NCBI GenBank assembly: GCA_009741485.1
Contig: VKON01002658.1
Span: 923,469 to 987,468 of the forward strand
Reading direction: 5' to 3'
DNA length: 64,000 bases
Source: Malurus cyaneus samueli
Taxonomy: Eukaryota; Chordata; Aves; Passeriformes; Maluridae
The notes under the pieces were generated by a model that searched no databases, was not told the DNA's origin, and saw nothing but the letters and a program-made list of their open reading frames with translations. Both the position numbers and the translations under genes were made by a program. How positions within the stretch are numbered: position 1 is the stretch's first letter; the number at the start of each line of letters is the position of its first letter. Below, piece by piece: positions 24,701 to 37,505 of the stretch.

Positions 24701-27700
24701 CCATATCTGTTTGTCTTGTCATACCAGATGCTGGCTTTCTTCAGGGTAACAGGAGTAGAAGGGGAAAATTCCTGAAATAGAAAAGAGTCCTGTCAGTAAA
24801 ACTCAGGGAAGCTTGGGAGAGCTGGAGCATCAGGAAAGGATGGAGGTGGGTGGCTGGGGGATGGATGACCAGTGGGCAGAAGGCAGGGAGCTCTTTGGGG
24901 TCAGGACAATCTGTAGGATAAAAAGAGGGAGGAGGCCTGAGCCCTTCCAAGCCAACAGTGTCATAAATCTCCATTGGGACCTCAGCCTCGCCACACGGAC
25001 GTTCGTGAGACTCAGCTCATTACGGATACAGGACCTCTTGATTAGCATGAAAGATTCGTCATCACATTTTTTTTTTTTTTTTGTGCCTGTGGGGGATCCA
25101 CTTAGTTATTTCCAAGTAGAGCTCTAAATTGTTCCCATGCTTCATCGTGCTTTGATTAGCCAAGATCTCGCAGTGGCTGTTTGAAAAAACCAAAAAAACA
25201 GGTGACAATGATCAAACCATTGGGTGTGGAGCGGGAATTCTTGGGGGTTTGGGGGATGAAGGAGGAATGTGGGGCTTTGGGGTGCAGAGCTTTGGGCTTG
25301 GAGGCAACCCCTCTACGGGTTCCTGAGCACAGAAAGACAAACCACCTGCAGCTTTCACCATGCTGTGTGTTGTTCCCCAGGAGAAATGGCAAATAAATGT
25401 CAAAAAAAAAGGGGAAACTGTGCTCTTAATTGCCCACACAAACAGGAGGGTGTAGCCCCAACCCTGCAGTCCCCACCACGTTCCAGCTGTGCTAATGGTC
25501 ACCTTCCCTGCACAATATTGGGCCAATTTCATCACTTTTGGCTGTGTTTACCAACACAGCACTTGAGCAACGGGGTTTTGGTTGCAATAGGGGAATGAGT
25601 CCATCTCTGTCACCCCGAGGTGAGCGATGAGGAGCCCTGCGTGGGGTGTCCTGGCTCGAGGCTCCCCTCAGTCTGTGTTGCAACCCTCTGACTGCAGCAA
25701 AAATCAAATATTTGTGCATGAAGACAGAGCTGAGGCAATTTCCACCAGGAATATGCCATCTCTCACCACTTGAACAATATTATACATTCATTGTGCCATT
25801 ATTCCATCCTGTTCGTGACTAAACTGCCGAGCAATTTTGTCTTGAGCTCCCTTTTTAGCCAAAAGTGTAGCCTTAAAAAATTTGAGGTTGCACTCGAGGA
25901 CTTCCCAATCAGCTGAGGAATGAACTCTGAAGCAGAAGTCGTATTTAGCAAAATGGACTTTAAAATTATTATTCATAAATGCACATTATGGCTGCAGTTG
26001 TTTCACTTCTTTCTTTTATGGCCCTATAAATTGTGTACAGAACATAAAGGCTTTACTTCTTAAATAAATGTTTCACAGCCGCCATAAATTATCTTTCTTG
26101 CATTCATAATGAAAAAAAAAAGAATCACTGTTTGATGTTTTATATCCTCTTCACTAAAATGTAAAATATGGTAGTTGGAGCCAGATTTTATCTCATTTGA
26201 AAATAAAAGAAGGTTCATTTCCTACTAATTTTTTTCAGTCTTAGGTCTGGAGTTCCCATGAAGCGTTGCCCAATCTGCAGAGCAGCGTTACAATAAACTC
26301 TGCTGTAGCTGAGCCTTTGGGTTTGAGTTGTCCAGCACTAATAACCACCATTGTGAGCTGAGTTAGGAGCACAACCTGACTCTCTCCTATTATTTTTTCA
26401 ATCCCTGGTTATATTTCATCTTTCTGATCACCGGCTGAATATGGAATTGTTGGATTTCTCCCCGCACCAGCCCTCGAGGACCCTGCCCCAGCCTGGCTGT
26501 CCTGGAAGCAGGCCTTGCTAAACTCCCAGCTCACTGGTTTGCAAAGCAAACTTCAGCCTTGTACTATTTACCTTGGCAAGTGCCCGACCAGATTGATGAT
26601 CTGTAAAGTGGATTTGTTATTTGGCTGTTTGCTTTGGCAGCTCTTGAAAGCAGTTTGCTGATTGCAGCCCCAGATGTCATTGCATACATTACTGCTCGCT
26701 GTAAGGTTCTCCTGAAGTTTTAATTTCAGCCACAAATACTATTAAGCTTTTTGCACCTTTGTGTATTTAGCTCATGGATATTAAATATCAAGAGCAGGCA
26801 ACCTTGATTTCTTTCAATTTTCATCTTATTATCTTTGTTGGGCTCCTCTGGGCATCTCTGCAGTGCCAGGACAGGGGATGCTGCTGTGCCCAGCTGTGCC
26901 ACAGGCATTGCAAGTTGGTCACATTGCACAGTTTCCTAACTGCAGATAAGCTGGGAAATTGCCAAGCTATTTTTATAAATTCTGAGCTTTAACATGGCCA
27001 AACACTGGGGTCAGCAGAGCAGAGATCAGGAGCGATGGTCACCAAAACCGCCCCATGCCCCATTTGTGTCAGGGCAGGCATGAAAAAGGACGTGGTTTCC
27101 CTGGATTATCTCCATCCCTTGCAACGATTATCTTGACTTTTAAAGGCTCTCAAACCTGATAAGCAATTTGGCAGATCAATAGGCTCAAAATCAATTTGTT
27201 TCTGACATGGGGTAATCCCAAGTTTGGCTCGGGTGCCAGCAGAGCTCCACTCCCAGCCCCGTGCATGAGACCCTCAGGATCAGAGTGCAGGAATACTGAG
27301 AGATTTCATTTTCCTGCTGCCTCAAAATGCATTTGCCTTTCTAAAATCCAACAGGAGGCACATGAGAAGCTCAGCTGGGAGTTTGCTGCTCTCCTGTCTC
27401 AGGTTATGCAGGATTGTCCAGGAGCAATGCCCAGCTCAGGCAGACACTGCTGCTCCTGGCTTTGAGCACTTAAACCACCCTTTGTGGCCAGGAGCTTTTT
27501 TTTCTTTAAAGTGGGGGTACTTTCAACTTTGAAATATTTAAGTTGAAGAAGTTAATTCACTTGAAGTAAGTTTACTTTGTGAGGGGAGGATATCATTGTA
27601 GTATTTTTGGCCACTGCTTGAAAATTCCTCTAACCCTTTACTATAATAAGCAAATTGAGCAGATTAAAGACACATTATGCTGCCAAATGGTTTTTCTACA

Positions 27701-29340
27701 CAGGGTGACATATATTTTTTCTGTGGAAAAGGTTGTGGGGGTTTTTTTGTGAGCTGCTATGCTTTTTTTAGCACTTCCTGTTTTATTGTGTTTGAAGTGT
27801 CTTTGTGGTGACCTGTTGGGGTAAGATTCTTCCATATGGAAGTGTTTCTTCAACTTTTAATCATTTTGTTTAAAAAAAAAAAAAAAAAGAAGTTTTTAAA
27901 TCCGATTTGCAGATGTCTCTGGTTTTGTTCGCAGAGAGCTTGTCCAACTCACTGCAGTGTTGTGGAAATGATGAATTGTTCATACACAACGTGATGGTGA
28001 CGTCCACCGAGCTGCACTCTCGGAATACCTTCTTTAAAATCTCTTTAAAATATCTGCAGAAAGGTTTTTGTTTGTGTTTTAATGGATGTTTCTCTTTGAA
28101 ACCCTGCCTTCACCAAATGCTTTGGCAAAAATCCTGGTGGTTTTGGTGGAACTGGGGTTGCACCAGTTCACCCCTGACTCGGCTGCATCTCTGAAGTGGA
28201 GTAATGTCAGGATAACAAGCAAACTCATGTCTGTTCGTGGAGAAAATCTAGCTGGGATTTTACCAAGGGTCAAAAAGAAGTTACAGGTTTATTTTTAAGT
28301 CTACGAGACAAAATCATGAAAGCACAACAGAATGCAGATTCCTGAGCTCTCGCTGGGCTCGCCAGGTCATAACCAGAGTTTGGACCAGTGCAGTTGTGCT
28401 GTGCCCTGTTTCCCATTAGCGCTGACAGTAACATCTGAATTTCAGATTTCATCTTGTTTAGGTTGAGCTGCTCCATCAGTGCACACAACAGACACCTCAG
28501 GACCTCTCTGGCTCACAGAGGGGATGAGGGCAGAGCTGGAGCTGCTGGGCACAGCCAGTTACCCAGGGATGTCCATCAGCATCTCCAGACTGCCCCTGTG
28601 CATCACCCCCTCGATGTTTTAACCTTCAGGAAAGTGGCTTTGACAGCATTTTGGAGCTCACATGTGAATGCCACATGTTGAGGTCTCGTGTCTGCAGTTT
28701 TTTTCTCATTATTAGTGTGGATGCAGGTACTGGGTATGGTGGAAGGCTTTTGGCTCTCTCAGTCCACCACGAGCATCCAATTCCCCTTCCTTCCAATTCC
28801 CCTTCCTTTGTCTTGGACCTGTTATTTATAGGAAAAGGGGAGGTGAGCTGCTGGTTACAAGGCTGTTGGATCGTTTTGTTTCTGTAGCTGTCATCCTGTC
28901 AGGGGTCCTGCAGAAATTTGCACCGTGGGCTCCTGGCGGTTTATTGGGAGTGAAATCCCCTCCGGTGACGAAGGCTTCCTTTGGTTTTTGCACCACTCAA
29001 GTCTTGCTAAGCCCTAAAAATGGGTCTGAAATGTTATATTGGCCTTCTCCTCCGTGGGAACAGGGAGATTTCCAGTTCAGCTTAAGGCTGTTTGTCTCTG
29101 CTGCTGGGAGAATTAGGATGGGGGCTCTGAACCTGCTGAAAACTTTTGATGCTCAGCCTTCAGGAGCCGGAGCCTTGCAGCTTTGTGACCTAACAACAGC
29201 ACAGTCTGGAGAAAAAGCAGCTTTTTGATGTGGATGGGCACAGTGCTCATCTGGTTTGGATTTTCAAGGTGTTCCAGAGCCATATTATGGACTACAGGGG
29301 GTCTTCTGTGAGCAGCAATGTGCTCTGACTACTGCCGAGA
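24701..29340. other. Long intron-like stretch with conserved-looking AT-rich blocks
   Basis: Holds A/T runs (for example near 25066-25081 and A17 at 27872-27888) and an imperfect duplication of AATTCCCCTTCCTT around 28779-28808. Stretches at about 25740-26280 and 26520-26770 are AT-rich and repeat-free and read like conserved non-coding DNA. Open frames are short and overlap on both strands. I see no exon. Confidence 0.35.
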
Positions 29341-29344
29341 GCAT

Positions 29345-29470
29345 TCCCAGAGTTATTTTTGGAAAACTGGAGGCAAGTGGCTCCTGTCTATCAGACAGAT
29401 GGAGAAACTGAGGCACAAGAGGATCAAGTGACTTCCCTGGGCTGGTCAGAGCAGTATCAGCAAGGCTCAG
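29345..29470 (-). mobile_element. MIR-type SINE relic (reverse orientation)
   Basis: CAGATGGAGAAACTGAGGCA followed by AGGATCAAGTGACTTCCC and GGTCAGAGCAG is the reverse complement of the well-known 3' half of MIR. Only part of the element is recognisable. Confidence 0.85.
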
Positions 29471-32400
29471 AATTAAGCTGGACAGTTCTTTTACTGTCTC
29501 AATTTTTCTGGTTTCCAGCATTCAGAGTTGGAAACATTTCCAGTGAGGAAATCTGTGCAACCATATTTGCATCTCCCCAGAGATGGTGTCACGTTGGTGT
29601 CGCCTTCTCAAGTGGTGCCTTCCTTTGTCCCACCTGCTGAGCTGACAAGTTTAGCTTTGGGCATGGATTTGGGTCTGATTTTCAAAATTGGCATGGAAAA
29701 GATTGAATTAATTAGGTTGTTATCCTCTCCAGACCATCTTCCCACAGCGCCCTGGCAGGGACAAGGCCACTCTCCAGCTTAAATATTTCACCAAAACACC
29801 TCCAACATCTCCCACTTCCTCAGTAGTTTCCAGGCAGTGTCCAGCTAGATGAAAATTTGCCAAGTGTTGGTTTTTAGAGCTGCAAAGGTCAGATGTCCTG
29901 GAGAAACAAGGTGCTAAGATGTTCATTCCCTCCCTGGAACGGGCAGGCCGAGCTCTGCTCCATTGAGCAGAAAATGCAGGTGGTCTGAAACATCACAAAT
30001 TTTACCTCCTGTTTTGAATGCAATTCAGTAAAATCTGCTGGGATTGCAGCAGGGTAACCAGCTTCCAGCACGATCCCAAATCCCATTTTAGGAAAAGTTA
30101 CGAGGCTGCAAACGTCCTGGGCTGGTCCCTGCCCCGCCAGTCCCCAGCACGGGACGCACAGGAAGCTCGCCCTGAACTTCTGTTCTCGCACTTCTCCTCT
30201 TGGAATCTTGTTTTCCACTTTTGGGAGATTTGTGAAACATATGCCTTGGAGGCTTCCCAACTTTTTTTTTCACGGCGAGAAGAGGATGGCTCTCCACACT
30301 GTAAAAACTCTCACGGAAAAGCACTGCTGCTTTCTGGAGGAGCTGCCCGGTGCAGCTCAGCAATTCCCATTTCTCATCACTTCACAGTGTATTTTATAGG
30401 GTATAAAAATGGTGTTACTATCCGTGTTCCCAAACCTTCCCTCAGCTCACAGGAACATCAATAAATGTGCCTTGATAGAGCCCAGAGCTGCCCCGCTGTT
30501 CCCCTGGTGCTTTGAACGTGCCCTCACAGATTTTTGGAATCTGCTCTCCCTGTAGGAAACTCCTCGTGCCTCTGTCGAGCTTTTAAAAGTATCAAAGGTA
30601 ATAATTGTGCTTAGGAAAAGTGACTTCTCCCATGATACATCCCCAATCTGGTCACTTAATGTACTTAGAAGTATTTTCTTCCTTTCACCTCACATCCCGC
30701 AGTTTTTTTTCTCATTCCTTGATTTAAATTAATCTGCAGGTCGAGACATCAGTATTACCTGGGTTTGGCAAAAAATTTCACTTCATTTCTCGCCCTTCCC
30801 TTTTCCTGCTCTTTCTATAAAGTTATTATTGTTATTTCTTCAGTTCACAGCTGAGATGATGGGTTTGAACAGCTTCACGTTCCGTTCCAGGAAATTCTGT
30901 CTTTGTTCCAAGGCTTCCAGCGCAGAGGCTCCTTTCACCTTGATCTTTCAGCACAGCACTAAAACATTTGGCAAGTTTTGTGTCGTGTTTTTTTTTTTTT
31001 TTTTTTGCCTGCTGTCCAGGGCTTTTGAGAGAGATTCCCCTTGGACAATTTCCACCTTTGAGTTTGCCCACTGGAGGAAATGCTTCCCCTTGAATTGACA
31101 CAGCCACATCATCACGAGCGCTGCATCCCTCTCATATCTTCATTAGCTTCCTCGCCTCTTGGATTCGCTTATTTTGGGTTTAAAGGAAGTTTTTCCTGCT
31201 GGTGGGAGGATGGTTGGAGCTGGAGCAGCAGCTGATCCAATGGGCTCTCAGATCCTCCCCAAAGGAAGCTCTGCAGGCTGCAGAGAGCAAATCCCTCTGC
31301 AGAAAATCAATGGTTTCACCCAACATTTTAGTCTGGAAAAGGTGGGGAATCAGCTTCTACCTGAGTTTGTAGGAATCTCCCTAATAATCAGCTCTCTTTT
31401 CCATATTCCATTCCCCAGAAACTTGTGATTAGCCCCACTTCTGAGAGTTCACCGCAGCTTAATTCTACTGTAAAACTGTCAGCAGTGATTTTCTTGCTTA
31501 AAGACAGATTTTGGTTCTTGTACAGAACTACTTCTTGCTAAATTCCTCTTCAACCAAACACTCTTGTCATTTCTCAGCCATTAAAGACAATAAACTCCAT
31601 CGTTGGGTTTTTACATGCTGAACTCGGTTTATAATGATGGATACTTGTTTATAACGGGCTGAAGATTTTTGTTAGCTTTCTGGCATAAAAATTGAAATCT
31701 TCCCTTTTGATTCGTAGTTATGAGCAGCAGGTTTATCCTTTCAAATATGTACAAGCCATGATTTAAGTGGGATATTTATTGTCCACCAGAGTGGTAGGCT
31801 GCAGCTCTCAAAATCCATCTTGCCTTTGCAATCTTTATAATCATCAAACTGTTCCCATGGGTTGAAGATGATTTTGCAGCAGGATTTTGGTGTTGCAACC
31901 CAGAAAGTCACAGCCACAGTGGTTTGTGATGTTTTGGTCCATGAGGAGACACCTGGGGCTTCTCTCCCCTGTGTTTTGGGGCAGCTCCAAGTCCTGGTCT
32001 GGATGATCCCACATTTGCTGGGGTCCTTTGTGCTGTAAAGTGTATTTTGAAGGTGCTGTAAAGCTGAATTAGGAACTCCTGGAGAAATGGGAAGTGAGAA
32101 AACCCCACTTGTGCCATCCTAGGATGGGGCCACAGTGCTGTGAAAACTGGGATGGTTCTTTCTAGATCAGGGAAATCTGCCTGTTGGGTAAGGCAGGGAT
32201 TTGGGGTCTTATGGATTGGACTTCACTGAAATGTCCCCTCCTTCCCTCTGCCTGTACCAGGTGACTCCTGGTGGAATGGTCCATCCCAAATTAGAGGTTT
32301 TAGTGCATCATAAATCAGAGCAAAGCACATCCATCAGTGCTCCACAATGGGGTTTATTGAAGGAAGGGGGGAAATATTGACTATAAAAATCCAGTTCTTC

Positions 32401-34000
32401 TGACTTAGGGCCCACTGTGATTCAACAACATGAATTATCAGACTTTCCTCTTAAATGTGATATATTTTGCCATTTTTTGGGTTGCTGCACCTTCTGTCTT
32501 TTTCTGGGAAGAAAGTAAGAAAGAACAAGAAAAATATCCTTTTTAATCCAGTCCCCAATGGGGTGATGCCCTCCAGACCCCCCTTCTCATCACCTTTTTA
32601 GTGATTTTTACAGCGGGTGCCGCTGTCAGGTGCGAAAACGGTGCTGTCACCCAGGGCAGCCAAAGACCTTGTGTGACTCCTTTTTGAGCAGTCCCTGGAA
32701 TCTTTGCTGGTGGCCACCAACAGGAGCTGGAGCTCTGGAAAAGGAGCATCCCCTGCCCTTGGAGTGCAGCCTGCACTGAGGAGGAGAAGGAGATGAGTTA
32801 AATGACCCAAAGCCTCGGGCTGGGACGTGCCAGCCGCGATCATTTTTTCACTCCATCATCTCACCTTGCCACGTCGCTCTGCCTTACCCAGCCAGCAGCC
32901 TCCTGATGGATAAACACAAGTGACAAGGGCAAAACCTCCTCTGTGCGTGCTCAGGGAAACTTGAGGGGCTGCTGGCTGCTGCCCAGCTGGGTCCTGCCTT
33001 GGCTGGGGTCTGGGAGGAGCTCAGAGCTCGGTGCTGTGAGTTCCCCAGCGCTCTGGCCCCGCTCCAGCAGCACACTTAAACACACACTTCACTTCCAGCA
33101 TCTCTGTGCTCCCATTGAAGGCATTGGAGCTGTTTGCATGCTTAAAAGTAAGAATATTCCTAAGCTGGCTCAGAATCAGAGATTTCAGTGCTCTGTAGGT
33201 CCGGTCCTTGCTGGAGCTCAGATAATTTGCTCGTGCAACTTGGCACGTGCTTTTAATGAACCCAGAATCGGGCCAAAAAAATTTATCTTCCCTGACTTGG
33301 AAGGCTCGCAAGGAAACAAGTTTAAGGTTTTGTTGAGTTTTTATTACTTTCCAAACATAAAATTTCACGTTTCTCTGTGGGCCTTAAAGAAACACATTTT
33401 TCTTGTGTTCTTGGAGGGATGTGGACATTTGGAGTGAGCAATTTCCAAATAGCACCTGGGATGTGCTGCCTGCCCAGGGCAGGACAGTGGCTCTGAAAGT
33501 CTAATTTGTGTTTTTACACCTTGGAGGAAGATGTGGCATTGCACTGGGCTGTCCTCAGGCAGGGGATTTCATTCTGATCACCTTGGGGAGTGACTTAAAC
33601 CTCAATATTCTGGCTCTTCCCTGGTGCAAACAAAAAAATTCTCTCTGTCAGTGCTGAAAAGCTGCTCTGCCTCAGTGAGGGTTTGGTCCTTTAGGTGTGT
33701 TTGCAGCCTCTGCTCCGTTCTCTGGTTCTGGTCACTGAGTTCAGGAGTTGCTTGGTTTCCAGGGCAGTTCCTGATGTTGCTGGTGCTGTATCCTTGTGGC
33801 AGCTGTTTGGCTGCCCCAAACACAAACATTTCCATTGCTCTGGTTTAGCACCTGACCCCATCCCATGCTGGTTGTGAAATGTCTTATTCAAATAAGAAGG
33901 GGAAGCTGTGATTCCAGCAGGTTCTGCTTTTACTGTTGGATATAACCGTGATAAATTGGATGGAAATTCAGGGAGATTTACTACAGAAGTGTCAGAATGT
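29471..34000. other. Unique sequence, no gene recognised
   Basis: About 4.5 kb of intron-like sequence. A T run lies at 30988-31006. Open frames reach 164 codons (32943-33437) but overlap others, start and end without splice logic, and show no recognisable family. AT-rich stretches near 30590-30830 and 31440-31850 could be conserved. Confidence 0.35.
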
Positions 34001-34004
34001 TCAT

Positions 34005-34197
34005 TATTAGAAAGAATTCTGCCCTGTGAGGGAGGTGAGGCCCTGGCACAGGGGTGGCTGCCCCTGGATCCCTGGCAGTGTCCAAGGCCAGGTTGGAGCA
34101 CCCTGGGATAGTGGAAGATGTCCCTGACAATGGCAAGATGGAATAGGATGATCCTGAAGGTCCTTTCCAACCCAAACCATTCTGGAATTCTTGATCT
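34005..34197 (+). mobile_element. CR1-like LINE 3' end fragment
   Basis: Nearly 190 bases in canonical order: CTGTGAGGGAGGTGAGGCCC, CACAGGGGTGGCTGCCCCTG, GTGTCCAAGGCCAGGTTGGA, AGATGTCCCTGACAATGGCA, and the terminal GGTCCTTTCCAACCCAAACC with ATTCTGGAATTCTTGAT. This is the best-preserved CR1 3' end in the window. It has no open frame of its own. Confidence 0.9.
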
Positions 34198-34298
34198 TGT
34201 CCTGCAGGAGTTGAGCACAACCCACAGGAAACATGAAAAGTCACTCTGTGACCAATTCCCAAACACCCAGCAAGTGCCTGGGGTTTGTAAGTGAGATT

Positions 34299-34347
34299 TC
34301 TTTATCCCATGTATCTTCTTTATCCCATATATCTTCTTTATCCCATG
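34299..34347. repeat. 18-bp tandem repeat, about 2.7 copies
   Basis: Copies of TTCTTTATCCCATGTATC with minor variation, directly adjacent to one another. Confidence 0.9.
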
Positions 34348-36634
34348 TCCAAGCAGTCACTGGCCAGTAGCTTGGAAGCAGCATGAGCATTATCTCATGG
34401 TGAGGTAAGACAAATAAATTACAAGCTGGAAGCCCCGAGTGAAATCCGTGATCCACCTTAGGAAAATATTTTGCTTTCTGTTTATAAGTCAGCCGGGTTG
34501 TGAAATGTTTCATCTGGGAAAGGTGATACGAGACCAGAGAAATATTTGCTCTCATAATGCAAAATGTATCCCAGTTTCTCCCTTAACAGGTTGTCAGTGA
34601 TATAAACCAAATTTCACATTTTCAGAGCCTCGCTGCTCAGCTGCTTCCCCACAGATGCTCTGCTCTGAGCTCTCCTGGCTGGCAAGGAACTGCCCATTGT
34701 CCCCCTTGGTTGTGAGCATTTTCGGGCATGCAATGAAGAAATGACCCAAAGCCCAGCAGAATTCTGTGTCCCCTAAAGTCCAGCAGAATTCTGTGTCCCT
34801 GCTGGAGAGGCTGAGCTGTGTGGAGGATGTTGAGGATGCTCAGGCAGGTTTTGGGCACCGAGCCACCTCCATCCCTGCTGGGCAGCCCACTGCAGGTGGG
34901 ATTGGGATGGGGAACCTTCCCCCTACTCTACAGCAGGTTTCAAACCCCTGTCCCCAGCCCTGAGCTGTACCCACGATGAACTTGGCCTTCCCACACTCCC
35001 CGGTGCTGCTCCACAAGAAAAAGTCTCCTGTTACAATTGGAGTGATATATTAGCACGCTGCACAGTTCCAATGTTTTTTCAACACCGAGATTTTTTTAAT
35101 TCAGATGAAACAATCAGAATTAAATTCCTTGGCTCTCACAGTCACCGCTAAGGCTCAAGCAAGATGACAAATCCACACTCGGGTCTCGAAGTGTAACATA
35201 AGATCTCAGTTATCCCAAAAACCCCGATGAGTTGTCAGATCTTTCCTTACTTGTGGGTAAATCTGAGCCTTTTCTAATCCATTCTGTGTCCTTTGTGCAT
35301 GTCTGTGTAGATATGCATTTGCACATGCCACGAGATTGATAATAAGCAAGATAAATCTTTCTGTTTTCTTAGGGGAAGTAATACATTATTGCAGTGGAAT
35401 TGGAATATTTTTCCCTTGTTCAGGCAGCGTTTGCCTGCAAAACTCTTCCCAAGAGTTCAGAAATGACTTGGCACATAAAAAATAGTCAAATAAAGACCAT
35501 TAGGTAGTGTCACAGAAATACCAGATGTATCCTTCCTGCTTCTCACCCGGTGTTTTCCCCACCAAAGCCAACACAAAAAGCTCCAGCATCCTAAAATTGC
35601 TTTTATCGGGGGGAGAAGTCAAACAAAATAAAGACTCGTCGAGAAAAGCCTCCACTGAGATTTAATGGAATTCGTTGTGTGTTTAAATTTCCGAGGCATT
35701 GTTGAAAATCTCAATAATCATCTTATTGTAAGCTTAGCTAAATCGTGGGTTTTCAGAGAGTGGGAAATTTACTAGAGAAAAAAAAAAAAAAAAAAAAAGT
35801 TACTGGATTTTCTAATTTTAACCAGGACTGAGAATTATAAGCATGTGAATACCACAAGAAACCATTTCCAACCTTGCAAAAACTCAAAAGAGCTGAAGAT
35901 CTTTCGTGAATCCTTTTTTAATGAAATTTCCAGACCTGGAGGTTGAAAGAACATCAGGTGAAGTTTTTCTGCTGTGCAAAATCATACCTGGGAATGCACC
36001 CCCAGCCCTGCTCGTGCAGAGCCCTGGGTTCTTCAGGACACTCTGCTTTATGCCAGGATTAAATATAAAGAAATGTTAATCTCTGAGGGGGCTTGGGGCT
36101 GCTCGTAGCATTCCTGATTTTTTCCAGGCGTTCTGATCCTGTAAAGCGTTAAAATATGCACGAATCTTGCTGTTTGAGGGGGGGGGACAAATTTGCTCTT
36201 GGAAATTAATTTTATTAGGAAGGGTTATTTTGTTTTCAAATCATAACAACATCCAGTTATAGCACAGTTTCCATCTCTTTTTGCTTTTAGGCAGCTGAAT
36301 AAAGGGCATCCAGTATTGGGAAAACACACTCAGGTGATTTTTCAGTGCACTCAGGCTGCACTTTCACTGTGGGTGCAACCTGTGGCAGCACCCAGCTGTG
36401 CCCAGCTGTGCCCCAGCCCCCTGCGCTGTTTTTTAAGGCAAAATGACAAAACTTTGTGCTTCTGGTGCTGCAAAACCCCAACAGCAATTTCCCCGTTAAC
36501 ACCAAAGTTTGCCTTTTGTTGAGTTTTATCTGTCCAGCTCTTCTCTGGGTGGCTCCATGCCCTGCTCCAGTTTTTAAATCATTCCCTGTCCTTGCACTCA
36601 CCTCCCTGCCTTGGGGACACCAGGAGCCCAAGGA
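34348..36634. other. Intron-like sequence with an AT-rich conserved-looking core
   Basis: Between about 35020 and 35860 the sequence is AT-rich, CpG-poor and repeat-free (ATATTAGCACGC, AATCAGAATTAAATTCC, CTCAATAATCATC), ending near an A21 run at 35778-35798. A G-rich run lies near 36177-36187. No exon recognised. Confidence 0.35.
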
Positions 36635-37505
36635 CTGGAGGAGCTGGGGCTTCTGGGGGCTCTGTTCAGGTTCTGGAGGGCTCTGTTGAAATTTTGGGAC
36701 TCCATTTGGGTTTGGAGGCTCATTTGGGTTTGGAGGGCTCTGTTTGGATCTGGGCCTCCATTTGGTTTTGGAGGCTCCGTTTGGGTTTGGGGGCTCCATT
36801 TAGGTTTTGAGCTCCATTTGGGTTTTGGGCTCCATTTGGTTTTGGAGGGTCCATTCAGGTTTTGGAGCTCCGTTTGAGTTTTCGGGGCTCTGTTCAGTTC
36901 TGGGGGCTCCATTTGAATTTTGGGAGCTCCATTTGGGTTTTGGGGGCTCCATTCAGTTCTGGGGCTCAGTTTGGGTTTTGGGGGCTCTGTTCGCATTCTG
37001 GGGGGCTCTGTTCAGGTTTGGGGCTCTGTTCAAGTTTTGGGGGCCTGTTCGGGTTTGGGGCTCCATTGGGTTTTGAGGCTCCATTTGGGTTTTGGGACTC
37101 CATTTGGTTTTGGGGACTCCATTGGGTTTTGGGCCTCCATTTGGTTCTGCAGGGCTCAATTTGAGGTTTGGGCTCTGTTCAGTTGGAGGGCTCAATTTGG
37201 TTTTGGGCCTCCATTGGGTTTTGGGCTGTTTGGGTTCTGGGGTTGCTTCTGTTTAGGTTTGGGGCTCTGTTCAGGTTTGGGGCTCTGTTCCAGTTCTGGG
37301 ATCTCCGTTTGGGTTTTGAGGGCTCCATTTGAGTTCTGTAGGCTCCATTCAGGTTTTGGAGGACTCCATTTGGGTTTTGGGGGCTCCATTTGAGTTCTGC
37401 GGGGCTCCATTCAGGTTTTGGAGGGCTCCATTTGGGTTTTCGGAGCTCTGTTTCAGTTTAGGGGGCTCCGTTCAAGTTTTGCAGGGCTCCTTTTGGGTTT
37501 TGAGG
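36635..37505. repeat. Long minisatellite, about 20-25-bp unit
   Basis: About 870 bases of degenerate tandem units around GGGCTCCATTTGGGTTTTGG. Common variants are GGGCTCTGTTCAGGTTTGGG and GCTCCATTCAGGTTTTGGAG. Open frames on both strands (Phe/Gly/Trp-rich on +, Pro/Asn/Lys/Thr-rich on -) follow the repeat and are not genes. The + strand is rich in GGG/GGGG runs. Confidence 0.92.

Noticed and set aside
36287..37410. Pro/Asn/Lys/Gln-rich and Phe/Gly/Trp-rich open frames on opposite strands
   Set aside because: Produced by the 20-25-bp minisatellite. Open on both strands at once, with no exon signals.
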